Assembly (NCBI RefSeq): GCF_021166475.1
Contig: NZ_JAJOYS010000001.1
Span: 1,550,001 to 1,614,000 of the forward strand
From: Pelagibacterium xiamenense
GTDB taxonomy: Bacteria; Pseudomonadota; Alphaproteobacteria; Rhizobiales; Devosiaceae
Direction of reading: 5' to 3'
DNA: 64,000 nucleotides
A program made the position numbers and the translations under genes. Positions 9,146-17,981 of the stretch are shown in pieces. The first letter of the stretch is position 1, and every line of letters begins with the position of its first letter. The notes beneath the pieces are model-generated. The model worked only from the letters and a program-made list of their open reading frames with translations, was not told the origin of the DNA and did not search any database.

Positions 9146-9656
9146 ATCTCCCTCTCCGGTCTGGTTTCGAACAAATACTGCCCGCCCGCCACGAAGGCGC
9201 AATGACAGGCGCCGCGAAGGCATCGCTTCGCGGTTGGAAGGTCTGATCTCCAATTTTTCGTGCCGGGCGCAGCATTCCCCGGGCGGGGACGCGCGGCTGC
9301 GCCCTGCGGGCTCAAGCGCTTCCAGGAATAGTGGAGGCCACTCTTGGCCCCGGAAGCGCGATGGCAAGGACGAGGAGCCCATGGTTCCAAGGCTCTCGTC
9401 ACGCTGTGCCGGGCGAAGGCCGGTTCAAAGGCACAACGATGCGTCAGGTTGCGGCAAGGGGCGTCCATACCGCATGGGCATGCGGGAAGCGCAAAGCCGC
9501 CGCAGGATGGTTATGCAGGATAGCCGTGGAGCCCCGCATTACAAGGGGGAGGGGGTGATAGTTTGATGACACGAAGGGCTGGACATGCCCAAGTCCTTGA
9601 GATTCCACCCTATAACCGGCTGAAAAAGCTTGTGGGAGCGAAGCTTTCGCGGTGCC
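9146..9656. repeat. Gene-free, hairpin-rich intergenic stretch, Rhizobiales-type repeat
   Basis: No credible gene occurs here. The stretch holds successive inverted repeats: GGGCGCAGC with GCTGCGCCC (~9267-9306), GCGCTTCC with GGAAGCGC (~9314-9358), and GACGAGGAGCC with GGCTCTCGTC (~9370-9401). The core AAGCGCTTCCAGGAATAGTG resembles palindromes dispersed between genes in Rhizobiales, and a related copy lies at 15370. Short open frames across it look like the low-complexity translations such repeats give. Confidence 0.6.
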
Positions 9657-10385
9657 TTAAAGCGCTTCTTCGCCCTTGAGCACGTCCACGCGCATGCCGG
9701 TCTTCTCATAGGCCGGGGAAATCAGATCGACCATTTTGGGTGCGATATCGTCGGGCGCCGGCAGCGTCATGGGGTCTTCCCCCGGCATCGCCTTGGCGCG
9801 CATCGCCGTGCGCACCTGCCCGGGATAGAAGATATTGGCCTTCACATTGGTGATTGCCATTTCCCCCGCATAGGCTTTGACCATCGCATCGAGCGCGGCC
9901 TTGGTCGCCGCATAGAGCCCCCAATAGGGCTTTGCCGAAAGCGCCGCCCCGGAGGATACGAACACCGCGCGTCCCGCGTCGGACTGGCGCAGCAGCAGAT
10001 CGAGCGAGCGCAGCAGCCTGTAATTCGCCGTCACGTTCACCTCGAAGACTTTGGCGAACTCCTTGGGCGCAATGTGGGGCAGGGGGCTCAGCGTCCCCAG
10101 AAGTCCCGCATTGCCGATCAGCCCGTCGAGTTGCCCCCAGCGTTCGAAGATCGCCGCGCCCAGCCGGTCGATCGCCTCGCTGTCGGTGAGATCGAGCGGC
10201 ACGAGCGTCGTTGAGGACCCCAGCGCCTGGATATCGTCGTCGAGATCCTCGAGCCCGCCAACGGTCCGCGCAACCGCAACGATATGGGCACCGCGCGCAG
10301 CGGCATTCTTTGCGGCGGCGTAGCCAAGCCCCCGCGAAGCGCCTGTAACGAGGACGACGCGGCCTTCGAGGTCTTTTTCGGACAT
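9657..10385 (-). CDS. SDR family NAD(P)-dependent oxidoreductase
   Basis: The 242-residue Rossmann protein has TGASRGLGYAAA (~13-24) for cofactor binding, NAG near residue 92, a catalytic Ser in VFVSSGA (~140) and YAATK (~154-158), all typical of a classical short-chain dehydrogenase. The substrate is unknown. Its ATG overlaps the purF stop by one base (TAATG), so the two are translationally coupled. A purF-SDR order is common in Rhizobiales. Confidence 0.92.
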   Translation of the reverse strand: MSEKDLEGRVVLVTGASRGLGYAAAKNAAARGAHIVAVARTVGGLEDLDDDIQALGSSTTLVPLDLTDSEAIDRLGAAIFERWGQLDGLIGNAGLLGTLSPLPHIAPKEFAKVFEVNVTANYRLLRSLDLLLRQSDAGRAVFVSSGAALSAKPYWGLYAATKAALDAMVKAYAGEMAITNVKANIFYPGQVRTAMRAKAMPGEDPMTLPAPDDIAPKMVDLISPAYEKTGMRVDVLKGEEAL

Positions 10386-11887
10386 TAAACGGCTTCTCTC
10401 AGCATGGAAATCTGCTTGGGATCGTTCTTGCCACGATCCTGGAGATCGGTGAGCGGCGTGGGGTAATCGCCGGTGAAGTAGTGGTCGGTGAACTGCGGCT
10501 TTTTCGGATCGCGCTTTTCCCCGCCTACGGCGGTATAGAGCCCGTCGATGGACAGGAACGCAAGTGAATCTGCGCCGATATAGGCGCACATGTCCTCGAG
10601 CGTCGCGTACTGGTTGGCCAGCAGCTTCTCGGGGTCCGGCGTATCGATCCCGTAATAGTCCGAATGATAGATCATCGGGCTCGCCACGCGGATATGCACC
10701 TCCTTGGCGCCAGCGTCGCGGATCATCTGCACGATCTTCAAAGACGTCGTTCCGCGCACGATGGAATCGTCCACCAGCACAACGCGCTTGCCCTCGATCT
10801 CGTGCCGGTTCGCCGAATGCTTGAGCTTCACCCCAAGCGCCCGGATCGATTGCGTCGGCTCGATGAACGTGCGCCCCACATAGTGGTTGCGGATGATCCC
10901 GTATTCGAACGGTATCCCCGATTCCTGCGCATAACCCAGCGCCGCCGGCGTCCCGCCATCGGGCACCGGTACGATCACGTCCGCCTCGACCGGCGCTTCC
11001 TTGGCGAGGTTTCGCCCCATATTCTTGCGCGCCGCATAAACCGACCGCCCCGCGACTACCGAATCCGGCCGCGCGAAATAGACATATTCGAAAAGGCACA
11101 TCCGCTCGCGCTTGGGCTTGAACGGCTTGTACGATTCGATGGTGATCTCGCCGTCCTTCTGGATTTCGGCCACGACGATCTCGCCGTTCTCCACGTCGCG
11201 CACGAATTTCGCGCCGATAATGTCGAGCGCGCAGGTTTCCGACGCGAAGATCGGCTTGCCGTCGAGATCGCCAAGCACCAGCGGGCGGATGCCATTGGGG
11301 TCGCGCGCGCCGATCAGCTTGGTGCGTGTCATCGCCACCATCGCATAGGCGCCCTCAATGGCCCCGAGCGCGTCGATGAACCGGTCGGCCGACCCCGACC
11401 GCTGCGAACGCGCGATCAAATGCAGCACCACCTCGGTATCCGACGTCGACTGACAGATCGCGCCCTGCGCAATCAGCCGCTTCCTGAGCGCAAGCCCGTT
11501 GGTGAGGTTCCCGTTATGCGCAATGGCGATGCCGCCGACTTCGAGTTCGGCAAAGAGCGGCTGCACGTTGCGCAGTACCGTTTCGCCGGTCGTCGAGTAG
11601 CGCACATGCCCCATGGCCATCCGCCCCGGCAGGCGGTTGAGCGTCGCCGCGTCGGTATAATGATCGCCAACGAGACCCAGATGCCGTTCGGAAAAGAACT
11701 GCTCTCCGTCATAGGTCACGATACCCGCGGCTTCCTGCCCCCGGTGCTGCAGTGCATGCAGGCCCAGCGCCGTCAGCGCGGCGGCATCGGGGTGCCCCAA
11801 AATGCCGAACACGCCGCACTCTTCGCGCAGCGTGTCACCGTAAAGATCGAGAGACAAACCGGTCAAATGGTCGGGGGTCGTCGCCAA
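10385..11887 (-). CDS. purF: Amidophosphoribosyltransferase
   Basis: This is the first committed step of purine synthesis, PRPP plus glutamine to phosphoribosylamine. The Ntn-type glutaminase nucleophile is the Cys of EECGVFG (~residue 24), preceded by a short propeptide that should be cleaved. The PRPP loop is VVLVDDSIVRGTTS near 360. The start appears to be TTG at 11887 with GGTGA upstream; no in-frame ATG is nearby. The gene sits between cvpA and the SDR, a classic alphaproteobacterial order. The length of ~500 residues is normal. Confidence 0.96.
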   Translation of the reverse strand: MATTPDHLTGLSLDLYGDTLREECGVFGILGHPDAAALTALGLHALQHRGQEAAGIVTYDGEQFFSERHLGLVGDHYTDAATLNRLPGRMAMGHVRYSTTGETVLRNVQPLFAELEVGGIAIAHNGNLTNGLALRKRLIAQGAICQSTSDTEVVLHLIARSQRSGSADRFIDALGAIEGAYAMVAMTRTKLIGARDPNGIRPLVLGDLDGKPIFASETCALDIIGAKFVRDVENGEIVVAEIQKDGEITIESYKPFKPKRERMCLFEYVYFARPDSVVAGRSVYAARKNMGRNLAKEAPVEADVIVPVPDGGTPAALGYAQESGIPFEYGIIRNHYVGRTFIEPTQSIRALGVKLKHSANRHEIEGKRVVLVDDSIVRGTTSLKIVQMIRDAGAKEVHIRVASPMIYHSDYYGIDTPDPEKLLANQYATLEDMCAYIGADSLAFLSIDGLYTAVGGEKRDPKKPQFTDHYFTGDYPTPLTDLQDRGKNDPKQISMLREAV

Positions 11888-12000
11888 AGCAGTTCACCGT
11901 GTGCAAGAAAAAAGGCGTCACCTCGGGGCGAATTACGCCCGTCCCATGGTGAAGTCAACTCAACGTCACATTTTAGCACCCGCGTCCGCGGGTGTCGGCA

Positions 12001-12645
12001 TCAAAGCTCGGTGATTGAGCTGTCTCCGGCCGGTGCGGGCTCGGCGGCGGGTTGCTCGGGCGCCGGCTGGGTGCTTTCTGCGCCGTCCTCATTGGTCACC
12101 GCGCCGCCCTCGACGGTCTCGCCCAGCGAGCCGCTGCCCTGCAGGAAGTCGTTGACCTGCTCCTCGAGGTTTTGCGGGAGAAGCGAAATCAGCCCTTCGC
12201 CCAGCGCCTCGAGCGTCGGCAGGGTCTGCGCCTCGGCGGCCCAGTCGGGCAGGTTGTCCCGTCCGCCCATCAGCCAGACGCCGAAGATCACGACCACAAC
12301 AGCGATCAGGATGCCGCGCAGCGCGCCGAAAACGAATCCCAGCGTCCTGTCGAGCGGCCCCAGGCGGCTGTCGGTGATCCAGTCTCCGATGCGCATCGTC
12401 AGAAGGTGCAGAATGACGAGCGCGACAAGGAAGCTCACGACCACGGTCGCCACGTCCGCCCACAGATCGTCGTTCACATACTGGCGCGCCAGATCGGGGT
12501 GGTTGAGATACATCCACACCGCAAACCCGGCCGCGCCAGCCCAGGTGACGAGCGAAAGCACCTCGCGCGTCAGCCCCCGGGTCGTCGCCAGCAGCGCCGA
12601 AATGAGCACAAGAATTCCGACACCGATGTCGAACGCGGTCAGCAT
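12001..12645 (-). CDS. cvpA: CvpA family membrane protein
   Basis: There are four predicted membrane helices in the first ~165 residues (MLTAFDIGVGILVLISALLA, then segments near 30, 65 and 100), followed by a Pro/Glu/Ala-rich soluble tail ending GDSSITEL. This is the colicin V production protein family, linked to envelope maintenance and always near purF. The gene is in the radA-cvpA-purF line on the minus strand. The acidic tail is longer than in E. coli CvpA, as usual in alphaproteobacteria. Confidence 0.92.
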   Translation of the reverse strand: MLTAFDIGVGILVLISALLATTRGLTREVLSLVTWAGAAGFAVWMYLNHPDLARQYVNDDLWADVATVVVSFLVALVILHLLTMRIGDWITDSRLGPLDRTLGFVFGALRGILIAVVVVIFGVWLMGGRDNLPDWAAEAQTLPTLEALGEGLISLLPQNLEEQVNDFLQGSGSLGETVEGGAVTNEDGAESTQPAPEQPAAEPAPAGDSSITEL

Positions 12646-12731
12646 GAGATCGTCTCTCCAGGATTGCCCGGCGGTTTACTCAGCGCCTCGTTTAGCGTTT
12701 CTGTCGCCCAAAGCCAAGTCATTGCGAGGCG

Positions 12732-14129
12732 TTAGGCGTCCTCGCCCACAGGTTGCGCATCCCCTTTGGCTGCAATCCGCCCCACCAACGCCGCGAGCGC
12801 GGAGAATTCCTCGACCCTTACCCCCTCGGCCCGCTCGCCGTCCCCCAGTTTCGCTGTATGGACGATCCCGAAGCCGAGCTTGGCCGCCTCGCGGACCCGA
12901 AGGTTTGCGTGCACCACCGGACGCACCCCGCCCGAAAGGCTCACCTCGCCGAAATAGACCGCATCGGGCGGAAGCGGTGCGTTGGTGAGCGAGGAGATGA
13001 GCGCCGCGGCGACCGCCAGGTCCGCCGCGGGCTCGTTGACTTTGAGCCCGCCCGCGACGTTGAGGTAGATATCGTTCGCACCGATCCTCACCCCGCAGCG
13101 CGTTTCGAGCACAGCGAGCACCATCGAAAGCCGGCTCGAATCCCACCCCACCACGGCCCGCCTTGGCGTACCGAGCGGGGAGGGGGCCACGAGCGCCTGG
13201 ATTTCGACGAGCACCGGCCGCGTCCCCTCGACCCCGGCGAAGACCGCCGACCCGGCCGCGCCGGTATCGCGCTGGTCGAGAAACAGCGCCGAAGGGTTGG
13301 GCACTTCGCGCAGGCCCGACCCCACCATTTCGAAGACCCCGATCTCGTCGGTCGCCCCGTACCGGTTCTTGACCCCGCGCAGGATGCGGTAGGTCAGCGA
13401 GGTATCGCCCTCGAAATACAGCACCGCGTCGACCATATGCTCGACCACGCGCGGCCCGGCGATCTGCCCGTCCTTGGTCACGTGCCCGACGATCACCACC
13501 GCGGACCCGGACTTTTTCGCGAACCGCGTCAGTGCCTGCGCCGATGTGCGCACCTGTGTCACCGTTCCCGGTGCGCTCTCGATCCGCTCGGTCCAGCACG
13601 TCTGGATGGAGTCGATAATGACGAGGTCGGGCGCCTTGCCCTTTTCGAGCGTCGCGAGGATCGTCTCCACATGCGTCTCGCTCGCAAGCTCCACCGGCGC
13701 CTCGGCCACCCCGAGCCGCGCCGCGCGCAATCGCACCTGCGCGATCGCCTCTTCGCCCGAAATATAGATGACCCGCTTGCCCTGGTTCGCCAGCGCAGCG
13801 GCGGCCTGCAGGAGCAGCGTCGATTTGCCGATCCCCGGATCGCCGCCCACCAGTGTCGCCGAGCCCATCACGAACCCGCCACCCAGAACCCGGTCGAGCT
13901 CGGTATTGCGCGTCACGATCCGGATCGCGTCCTCGCTTTCGCCTGAAAGCGGCACCAACTCCGCCGGACGCCCCGACGCCTTCGCCGATTTCGGTCCCGC
14001 GCCCACCCCGGAGGTCTCGACCTCCTCGACGATGGTGTTCCACTCCCCGCAGGCGTCGCACCGCCCCGCCCAGCGCGGGGTCACGTTGCCGCAAGCCTGA
14101 CAGATGAACGTCGATTTGAGCTTGGCCAT
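12732..14129 (-). CDS. radA: DNA repair protein RadA
   Basis: The order is an N-terminal C4 zinc finger (CQAC...CDAC, residues ~10-27), a RecA-like ATPase with Walker A GGDPGIGKSTLL near 90, the RadA KNRYG motif near 250, and a C-terminal Lon-protease-like domain. RadA drives branch migration during recombination. The ATG at 14129 (MAKLKSTF) is preferred over the in-frame codon seven residues upstream, because RadA proteins begin this way. Confidence 0.96.
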   Translation of the reverse strand: MAKLKSTFICQACGNVTPRWAGRCDACGEWNTIVEEVETSGVGAGPKSAKASGRPAELVPLSGESEDAIRIVTRNTELDRVLGGGFVMGSATLVGGDPGIGKSTLLLQAAAALANQGKRVIYISGEEAIAQVRLRAARLGVAEAPVELASETHVETILATLEKGKAPDLVIIDSIQTCWTERIESAPGTVTQVRTSAQALTRFAKKSGSAVVIVGHVTKDGQIAGPRVVEHMVDAVLYFEGDTSLTYRILRGVKNRYGATDEIGVFEMVGSGLREVPNPSALFLDQRDTGAAGSAVFAGVEGTRPVLVEIQALVAPSPLGTPRRAVVGWDSSRLSMVLAVLETRCGVRIGANDIYLNVAGGLKVNEPAADLAVAAALISSLTNAPLPPDAVYFGEVSLSGGVRPVVHANLRVREAAKLGFGIVHTAKLGDGERAEGVRVEEFSALAALVGRIAAKGDAQPVGEDA

Positions 14130-14231
14130 GTGGCGCTCCGATTGCGTCAAGCCCGTGTAACAGCCAACTCCGCGTCAGGCAAGAACAAATAAAGAACAGA
14201 TGCACCGGTCCCCAGACCGGAGCAGGGCGCC

Positions 14232-15365
14232 TCAGTCCACTTCGACGCCCTCGGGCACATTCGCGTACCGGCGGGGGAACCGCCCGTTGAACTGGGTGAG
14301 GATTTCATACCCGATCGTTCCCGCGGCCTCGGCCACGTCGTCGATCCCGATCGTCTCGCCCAGCACCTCGACCGTGTCTCCGGCGCGCAATGGCGCCGGA
14401 ATGTCCGTGATATCCACCGCCGTCATATCCATCGAAACCCGTCCCACGATCGGTGCAAGCTGCCCCCCGATGGCAACCGTGCCGCCCTTGTGCCCATGGA
14501 CGCCCGAAAGCGAGCGAAACAGCCCGTCCGCATACCCCATTGCGATGATCGCCAGCCGCGAATCCCGCCGCAGACGGTACGAGGCGCCATAGCCCACCGT
14601 CTCTCCGGCTCGCGCGGATTTGGTCTGCAGCACCGGCACCTCCATCCGGATCACCGGCGCCATCGGATTGGGCCGGCCATTGATCGCCCGGCCGCCATAA
14701 ACCGCGATCCCGGGCCGCACCATCTGGAAGTGAAAATCCTTGGACGCCATCAGCCCCGCCGAGTTGGCGAGCGAGGCGGGAATGTTGGGGAACTGGTTGC
14801 GAAGCCCCTGGAAGAGCCCGTACTGCTTGCGCGTCATCTCGTGCTGCGGCTGGTCCGCGCAGGCAAGGTGGCTCATGATCATCTGCGGTTCGAACCCGGA
14901 CTGCTTGAGCGCCTCGGCTACCCCTTCGGCCTCGTCCATCCGCAGCCCGACGCGGTTGAACCCGGTGTCGAAATGCAGCGCCGCCGGCGCGGCCTCGCCG
15001 ACCGCGAGGCAATAATCCAGCCACTCGCCAAGTTGCTCGGTCGATGCGAGCACCGGCATCAGCCCATGTTCGGCATAGTCGCGCGCCGTCCCGGGCAGCA
15101 GCCCGTCGAGCACAAACACATGCGCCTGCGGCACCGCCGCCTTGAGGCTCAATCCCTCATCGGGCGTCGCGACAAAAAAGAACCGCGCACCGGCTTTGAA
15201 CAGCGTCCGCGACACGGTCTTGATCCCGGTCCCGTACGCATCGGCCTTGAGCACGGCCCCCGTCAGCGCATTGGCCGCAACCGCATCGAGCGCCCGCCAA
15301 TTGCGCGTGATCGCATCCAGATCAATCTCGATCCCGCCGCCGAGCAATGTGGAATTTCGAATCAT
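14232..15365 (-). CDS. alr: Alanine racemase
   Basis: The 377-residue PLP enzyme makes D-alanine for peptidoglycan. The PLP lysine lies in AVLKADAYGTG (K40) and the second catalytic base is the Tyr in VGYGASYR (~265). A fold-type III barrel is followed by a C-terminal beta domain. The gene lies between dnaB and radA, with a toxin-antitoxin pair and a repeat inserted upstream. Confidence 0.95.
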   Translation of the reverse strand: MIRNSTLLGGGIEIDLDAITRNWRALDAVAANALTGAVLKADAYGTGIKTVSRTLFKAGARFFFVATPDEGLSLKAAVPQAHVFVLDGLLPGTARDYAEHGLMPVLASTEQLGEWLDYCLAVGEAAPAALHFDTGFNRVGLRMDEAEGVAEALKQSGFEPQMIMSHLACADQPQHEMTRKQYGLFQGLRNQFPNIPASLANSAGLMASKDFHFQMVRPGIAVYGGRAINGRPNPMAPVIRMEVPVLQTKSARAGETVGYGASYRLRRDSRLAIIAMGYADGLFRSLSGVHGHKGGTVAIGGQLAPIVGRVSMDMTAVDITDIPAPLRAGDTVEVLGETIGIDDVAEAAGTIGYEILTQFNGRFPRRYANVPEGVEVD

Positions 15366-15367
15366 TG

Positions 15368-15452
15368 AACCCCAAGCGTTTCAGGAAAAAGTGGATACCA
15401 CTTTTCCCTTCCGACCCGTAGGGCCGCGCATAAAACGCGACAAGACAGAAAG
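15368..15452. repeat. Intergenic palindromic repeat, Rhizobiales type
   Basis: The core AAGCGTTTCAGGAAAAAGTG is followed by an AAAAGTGG/CCACTTTT inverted repeat and an AAACGCGACAAGACAG tail. It matches the general form of a palindrome scattered between genes in Rhizobiales and resembles the sequence at 9313. A GC-rich 17-bp segment (CCCGTAGGGCC...) interrupts it. Confidence 0.55.
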
Positions 15453-15511
15453 TCATGCCGCTGGCCCAGAGACATGGACCAGCGCCGGGACAACTTCAAG
15501 GCGGGAGCTGG

Positions 15512-15937
15512 CTATTCCCCGTCGCCCCACGGGTTGACGACACTCACGCCGGTACCCTGGAAGTCGCCGACGTTCCGTGTGACCACGGCCATGCCGTGAA
15601 CGAGACCCGTCGCGGCTATGAGCGCGTCGCGTTCAGGGCGAGGGTCGGGTACATGCAGTTTCGCACAGCGCAGAGCAACCGCGGCATCGACCGGCAGCGT
15701 CCGCTCGGCAAACTCGGGCAAGACGTGAGCGTGCATCCAGCTGCGCAAGAGTGCGCCTTGATCGGCATCTTTGCGCTCCAACCGCAGAATGCCCAGTTCG
15801 AGCTCCAGCAGTGTAATCGCCGACACATAGAGATCCGACGCATCAACACTTTCTGTCCAGACAGAGACGCCAGGGGCGGCCTTTCCAAACCGAACCTTGC
15901 GCAGCTCGGAAATGACGTTGGTGTCGAGCAGAAACAT
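15512..15937 (-). CDS. vapC: PIN-domain toxin, VapC/FitB family
   Basis: The 141-residue PIN domain carries the acidic ribonuclease residues: Asp5 in FLLDTNVISEL, a Glu near 45 in ITLLELELG, Asp near 104 in RPERDALIAATG, and a final Asp in VTRNVGDFQ. The ISEL and RDALIAATGL pattern matches FitB-like VapC toxins that cleave RNA. It starts at ATG 15937, overlapping the antitoxin stop (TGATG). Confidence 0.9.
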   Translation of the reverse strand: MFLLDTNVISELRKVRFGKAAPGVSVWTESVDASDLYVSAITLLELELGILRLERKDADQGALLRSWMHAHVLPEFAERTLPVDAAVALRCAKLHVPDPRPERDALIAATGLVHGMAVVTRNVGDFQGTGVSVVNPWGDGE

Positions 15938-16191
15938 CAGTCGAATTCCGCAGCGCGCGGAAGCTCGCGCGAACGCGGAAACTCGACATCGATATCGGCG
16001 ACGCCCGGCATCGCCAGCGCGTCTGCAATATTACGCCGTTGCTTTGTGAGTCGTTGATAGTCCTCGATGCTCAAAAGCACATGCGCGGGTTTGCCCCGGT
16101 CGGTGATGAATACCGGACCATCTTTTGCCGCCTTCTTGGCGCGGCCGATATCCTGATTGAGTTCTCGGCTCGTAAAGGTCGTAATCGACAT
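15937..16191 (-). CDS. Phd/YefM-type antitoxin
   Basis: The 84-residue protein has an N-terminal Phd/YefM DNA-binding fold (MSITTFTSRELNQDIGRAKK, then GPVFITDRGKPAHVLLS). Its C-terminus would wrap the PIN toxin encoded just downstream. The ATG at 16191 was chosen for its GGGAG ribosome site. Autoregulation is expected through the inverted repeat ahead of the gene. Confidence 0.9.
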   Translation of the reverse strand: MSITTFTSRELNQDIGRAKKAAKDGPVFITDRGKPAHVLLSIEDYQRLTKQRRNIADALAMPGVADIDVEFPRSRELPRAAEFD

Positions 16192-16212
16192 AGCGGCTCC
16201 CACAGCATATAT

Positions 16213-16230
16213 TGTAGTAACATTACTACA
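16213..16230 (-). promoter_or_regulatory. Operator of the Phd/VapC operon
   Basis: A perfect 8-bp inverted repeat, TGTAGTAA-CA-TTACTACA, sits 22 bp upstream of the antitoxin ATG and lies across the probable promoter (TTGTAA ... AATATA on the minus strand). This position fits repression by the antitoxin-toxin complex. Confidence 0.7.
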
Positions 16231-16267
16231 TTACAAGAGAGGCCGCAATGGCAAGCCCTGCCGCGCG

Positions 16268-17761
16268 CTACTCAAACCGATCCGGCAGATAATCTTCCCG
16301 CGCCAGGTTCGAGAACCGCGTCAGGTTCGCCTCGAAGTGCAATTGCACCGTGCCCGTGGGGCCGTGACGCTGTTTGGCGATGATCACTTCGGCGCGCCCG
16401 TGCACCTTTTCCATCTCGGCCTGCCATTCGAGATGTTCCTGGGTGCCTTCCTTGGGCTCCTTGTTCTTGAGGTAATATTCCTCGCGATAAACGAACAATA
16501 CCACGTCCGCGTCCTGCTCGATCGAGCCCGATTCACGCAGGTCGGCCAGCTGTGGATGCTTGTCGTCGCGCGATTCCACCTGACGCGAGAGCTGGGAGAG
16601 CGCGATGATGGGCACTTCGAGTTCTTTCGCCAGCGCCTTGAGCCCGGTCGTGATTTCCGTCAGCTCCTGCACGCGGTTTTCCCCCGCGCGCTTGGACGAT
16701 CCCGAAAGCAGTTGCAGATAGTCGACGATCAGGAGGTCGAGTCCCTTCTGCCGCTTGAGCCGCCGCGCCCGCGCCGAAAGCTGCGCGATCGAAATGCCGC
16801 CCGTATCGTCGATATAAAGCGGCACCTGCGCCATGAGGTTCGAGGTGTCCACCAGCTTGGCGTACTGGCTCTCATGGATATTGCCGCGCCGGATATCGGC
16901 CGAGGAGATCTCCGATTGCTCGGCGAGAATACGCGTCGCGAGCTGTTCGGCGCTCATTTCGAGCGAGAAAAAGCCGACCACGCCGCCATTGACCGTCTTC
17001 ATATGCCCGTCGGGCATCGGCTCGGCCTTGTAGGCCTTGGCAACCGAGAACGCGATGTTGGTCGCAAGAGAGGTCTTGCCCATGGCCGGGCGCGCCGCGA
17101 GGATGATCAGGTCCGAGCGCTGCAGCCCGCCCATCAGCCGGTCGAGATCGGTCAGCCCCGTCGCCGTGCCCGAAAGCGACCCGTCGCGGCTATAGGCCTC
17201 GCCCGCCATATTGATCGCTTCGATGAGCGCCTGGTTGAACCCCTGGAACCCGCCGTCGTACCGGCCTTTTTCCGCAAGGTCGAACAGCCGTTTTTCCGCC
17301 TCCTCGATCTGCTTTTGCGCCGAGGTCTCGACATCGGCGTTATAGGCCGAATCCATCACCTCCTCGCCGATGAGGATCAGGTTCCGCCGGATCGCGAGGT
17401 CGTAGATGGCCTGGCCGTAATCCGAAGCGTTGAGCACCGTCGTCGCCTCGGCGGAAAGCCGGGCGAGGTACTGTGCCATCGTAACGCCCTCGAGCAGGTC
17501 GTCGGGCAGGTAGGTCTTGGCGGTGATCGGCGTCGCGGTCTTGCCGGTCCTGATGATCTTGCCGCACACCTCGAAAATCTCGCGGTGGATCGGCTCGTAG
17601 AAATGGATCGGCTCGAGAAAGTCCGAAACGCGGTAGAAGGCCTCGTTGTTGACCAGAATCGCGCCCAGCAGCGCCTGTTCCGCCTCGATATTGTGCGGGG
17701 CAAGCTTGATATTGGCCTCGGACTCAGCCTGAAGGGGCGCAAGGCGCCGTACCGCTTCCAT
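16268..17761 (-). CDS. dnaB: Replicative DNA helicase DnaB
   Basis: The N-terminal domain (PHNIEAEQALLGAIL, ~25) and the RecA-like helicase core with Walker A RPAMGKTSLA and Walker B LLIVDYLQLL are all intact, and no intein is present. It is the 5'-3' replication-fork helicase. The ATG at 17761 has GAG eight bases upstream and is preferred to the GTG six bases earlier. The length (~497 residues) is standard. Confidence 0.96.
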   Translation of the reverse strand: MEAVRRLAPLQAESEANIKLAPHNIEAEQALLGAILVNNEAFYRVSDFLEPIHFYEPIHREIFEVCGKIIRTGKTATPITAKTYLPDDLLEGVTMAQYLARLSAEATTVLNASDYGQAIYDLAIRRNLILIGEEVMDSAYNADVETSAQKQIEEAEKRLFDLAEKGRYDGGFQGFNQALIEAINMAGEAYSRDGSLSGTATGLTDLDRLMGGLQRSDLIILAARPAMGKTSLATNIAFSVAKAYKAEPMPDGHMKTVNGGVVGFFSLEMSAEQLATRILAEQSEISSADIRRGNIHESQYAKLVDTSNLMAQVPLYIDDTGGISIAQLSARARRLKRQKGLDLLIVDYLQLLSGSSKRAGENRVQELTEITTGLKALAKELEVPIIALSQLSRQVESRDDKHPQLADLRESGSIEQDADVVLFVYREEYYLKNKEPKEGTQEHLEWQAEMEKVHGRAEVIIAKQRHGPTGTVQLHFEANLTRFSNLAREDYLPDRFE

Positions 17762-17924
17762 AGTCACGTCTCAAGTTTGAGTTGCGTAGGGAATTATCGT
17801 CCTCCGCTGTGAGTACAAGCCGACTCAAGCGGTTTAGAGCTTTCCAAACGCAGTTATTGAGTTGTCCAAGACTCAATGCTGCCTGTGGAAAAAATAGCAA
17901 TGATTCTGGGGACAACTCTAGCAC

Positions 17925-17956
17925 CAAAAGAAAGGCCGGACACTTGGCCCGGCCTT
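17925..17956 (-). terminator. Intrinsic terminator after rplI
   Basis: The stem AAGGCCGG (17932-17939) pairs with CCGGCCTT (17949-17956). On the minus strand it is followed by TTTCTTTT. It closes the rpsF-rpsR-rplI operon and separates it from dnaB. Confidence 0.8.
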
Positions 17957-17981
17957 CCAGAATGAACCGTGAAGAAACGCC

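Noticed and set aside
9126-9566. Plus-strand 146-codon frame in the hairpin-rich spacer
   Set aside because: Repeat-derived translation, no ribosome site, no domain, and it crosses the start of the methyltransferase gene.
9146-9656. RNase P RNA, tmRNA, 6S or SRP RNA in the gene-free stretch
   Set aside because: None of the conserved cores of these RNAs (for example GAGGAAAGTCCGGGC) is present on either strand.
11977-11994. CACCCGCG/CGCGGGTG hairpin after cvpA as a terminator
   Set aside because: The loop is only two bases and the following minus-strand sequence is A-rich, not T-rich.
12718-12732. GTCATTGCGAGGCGT resembling a dispersed bacterial repeat
   Set aside because: Only 15 bases fit and no second arm is present, so chance cannot be excluded.
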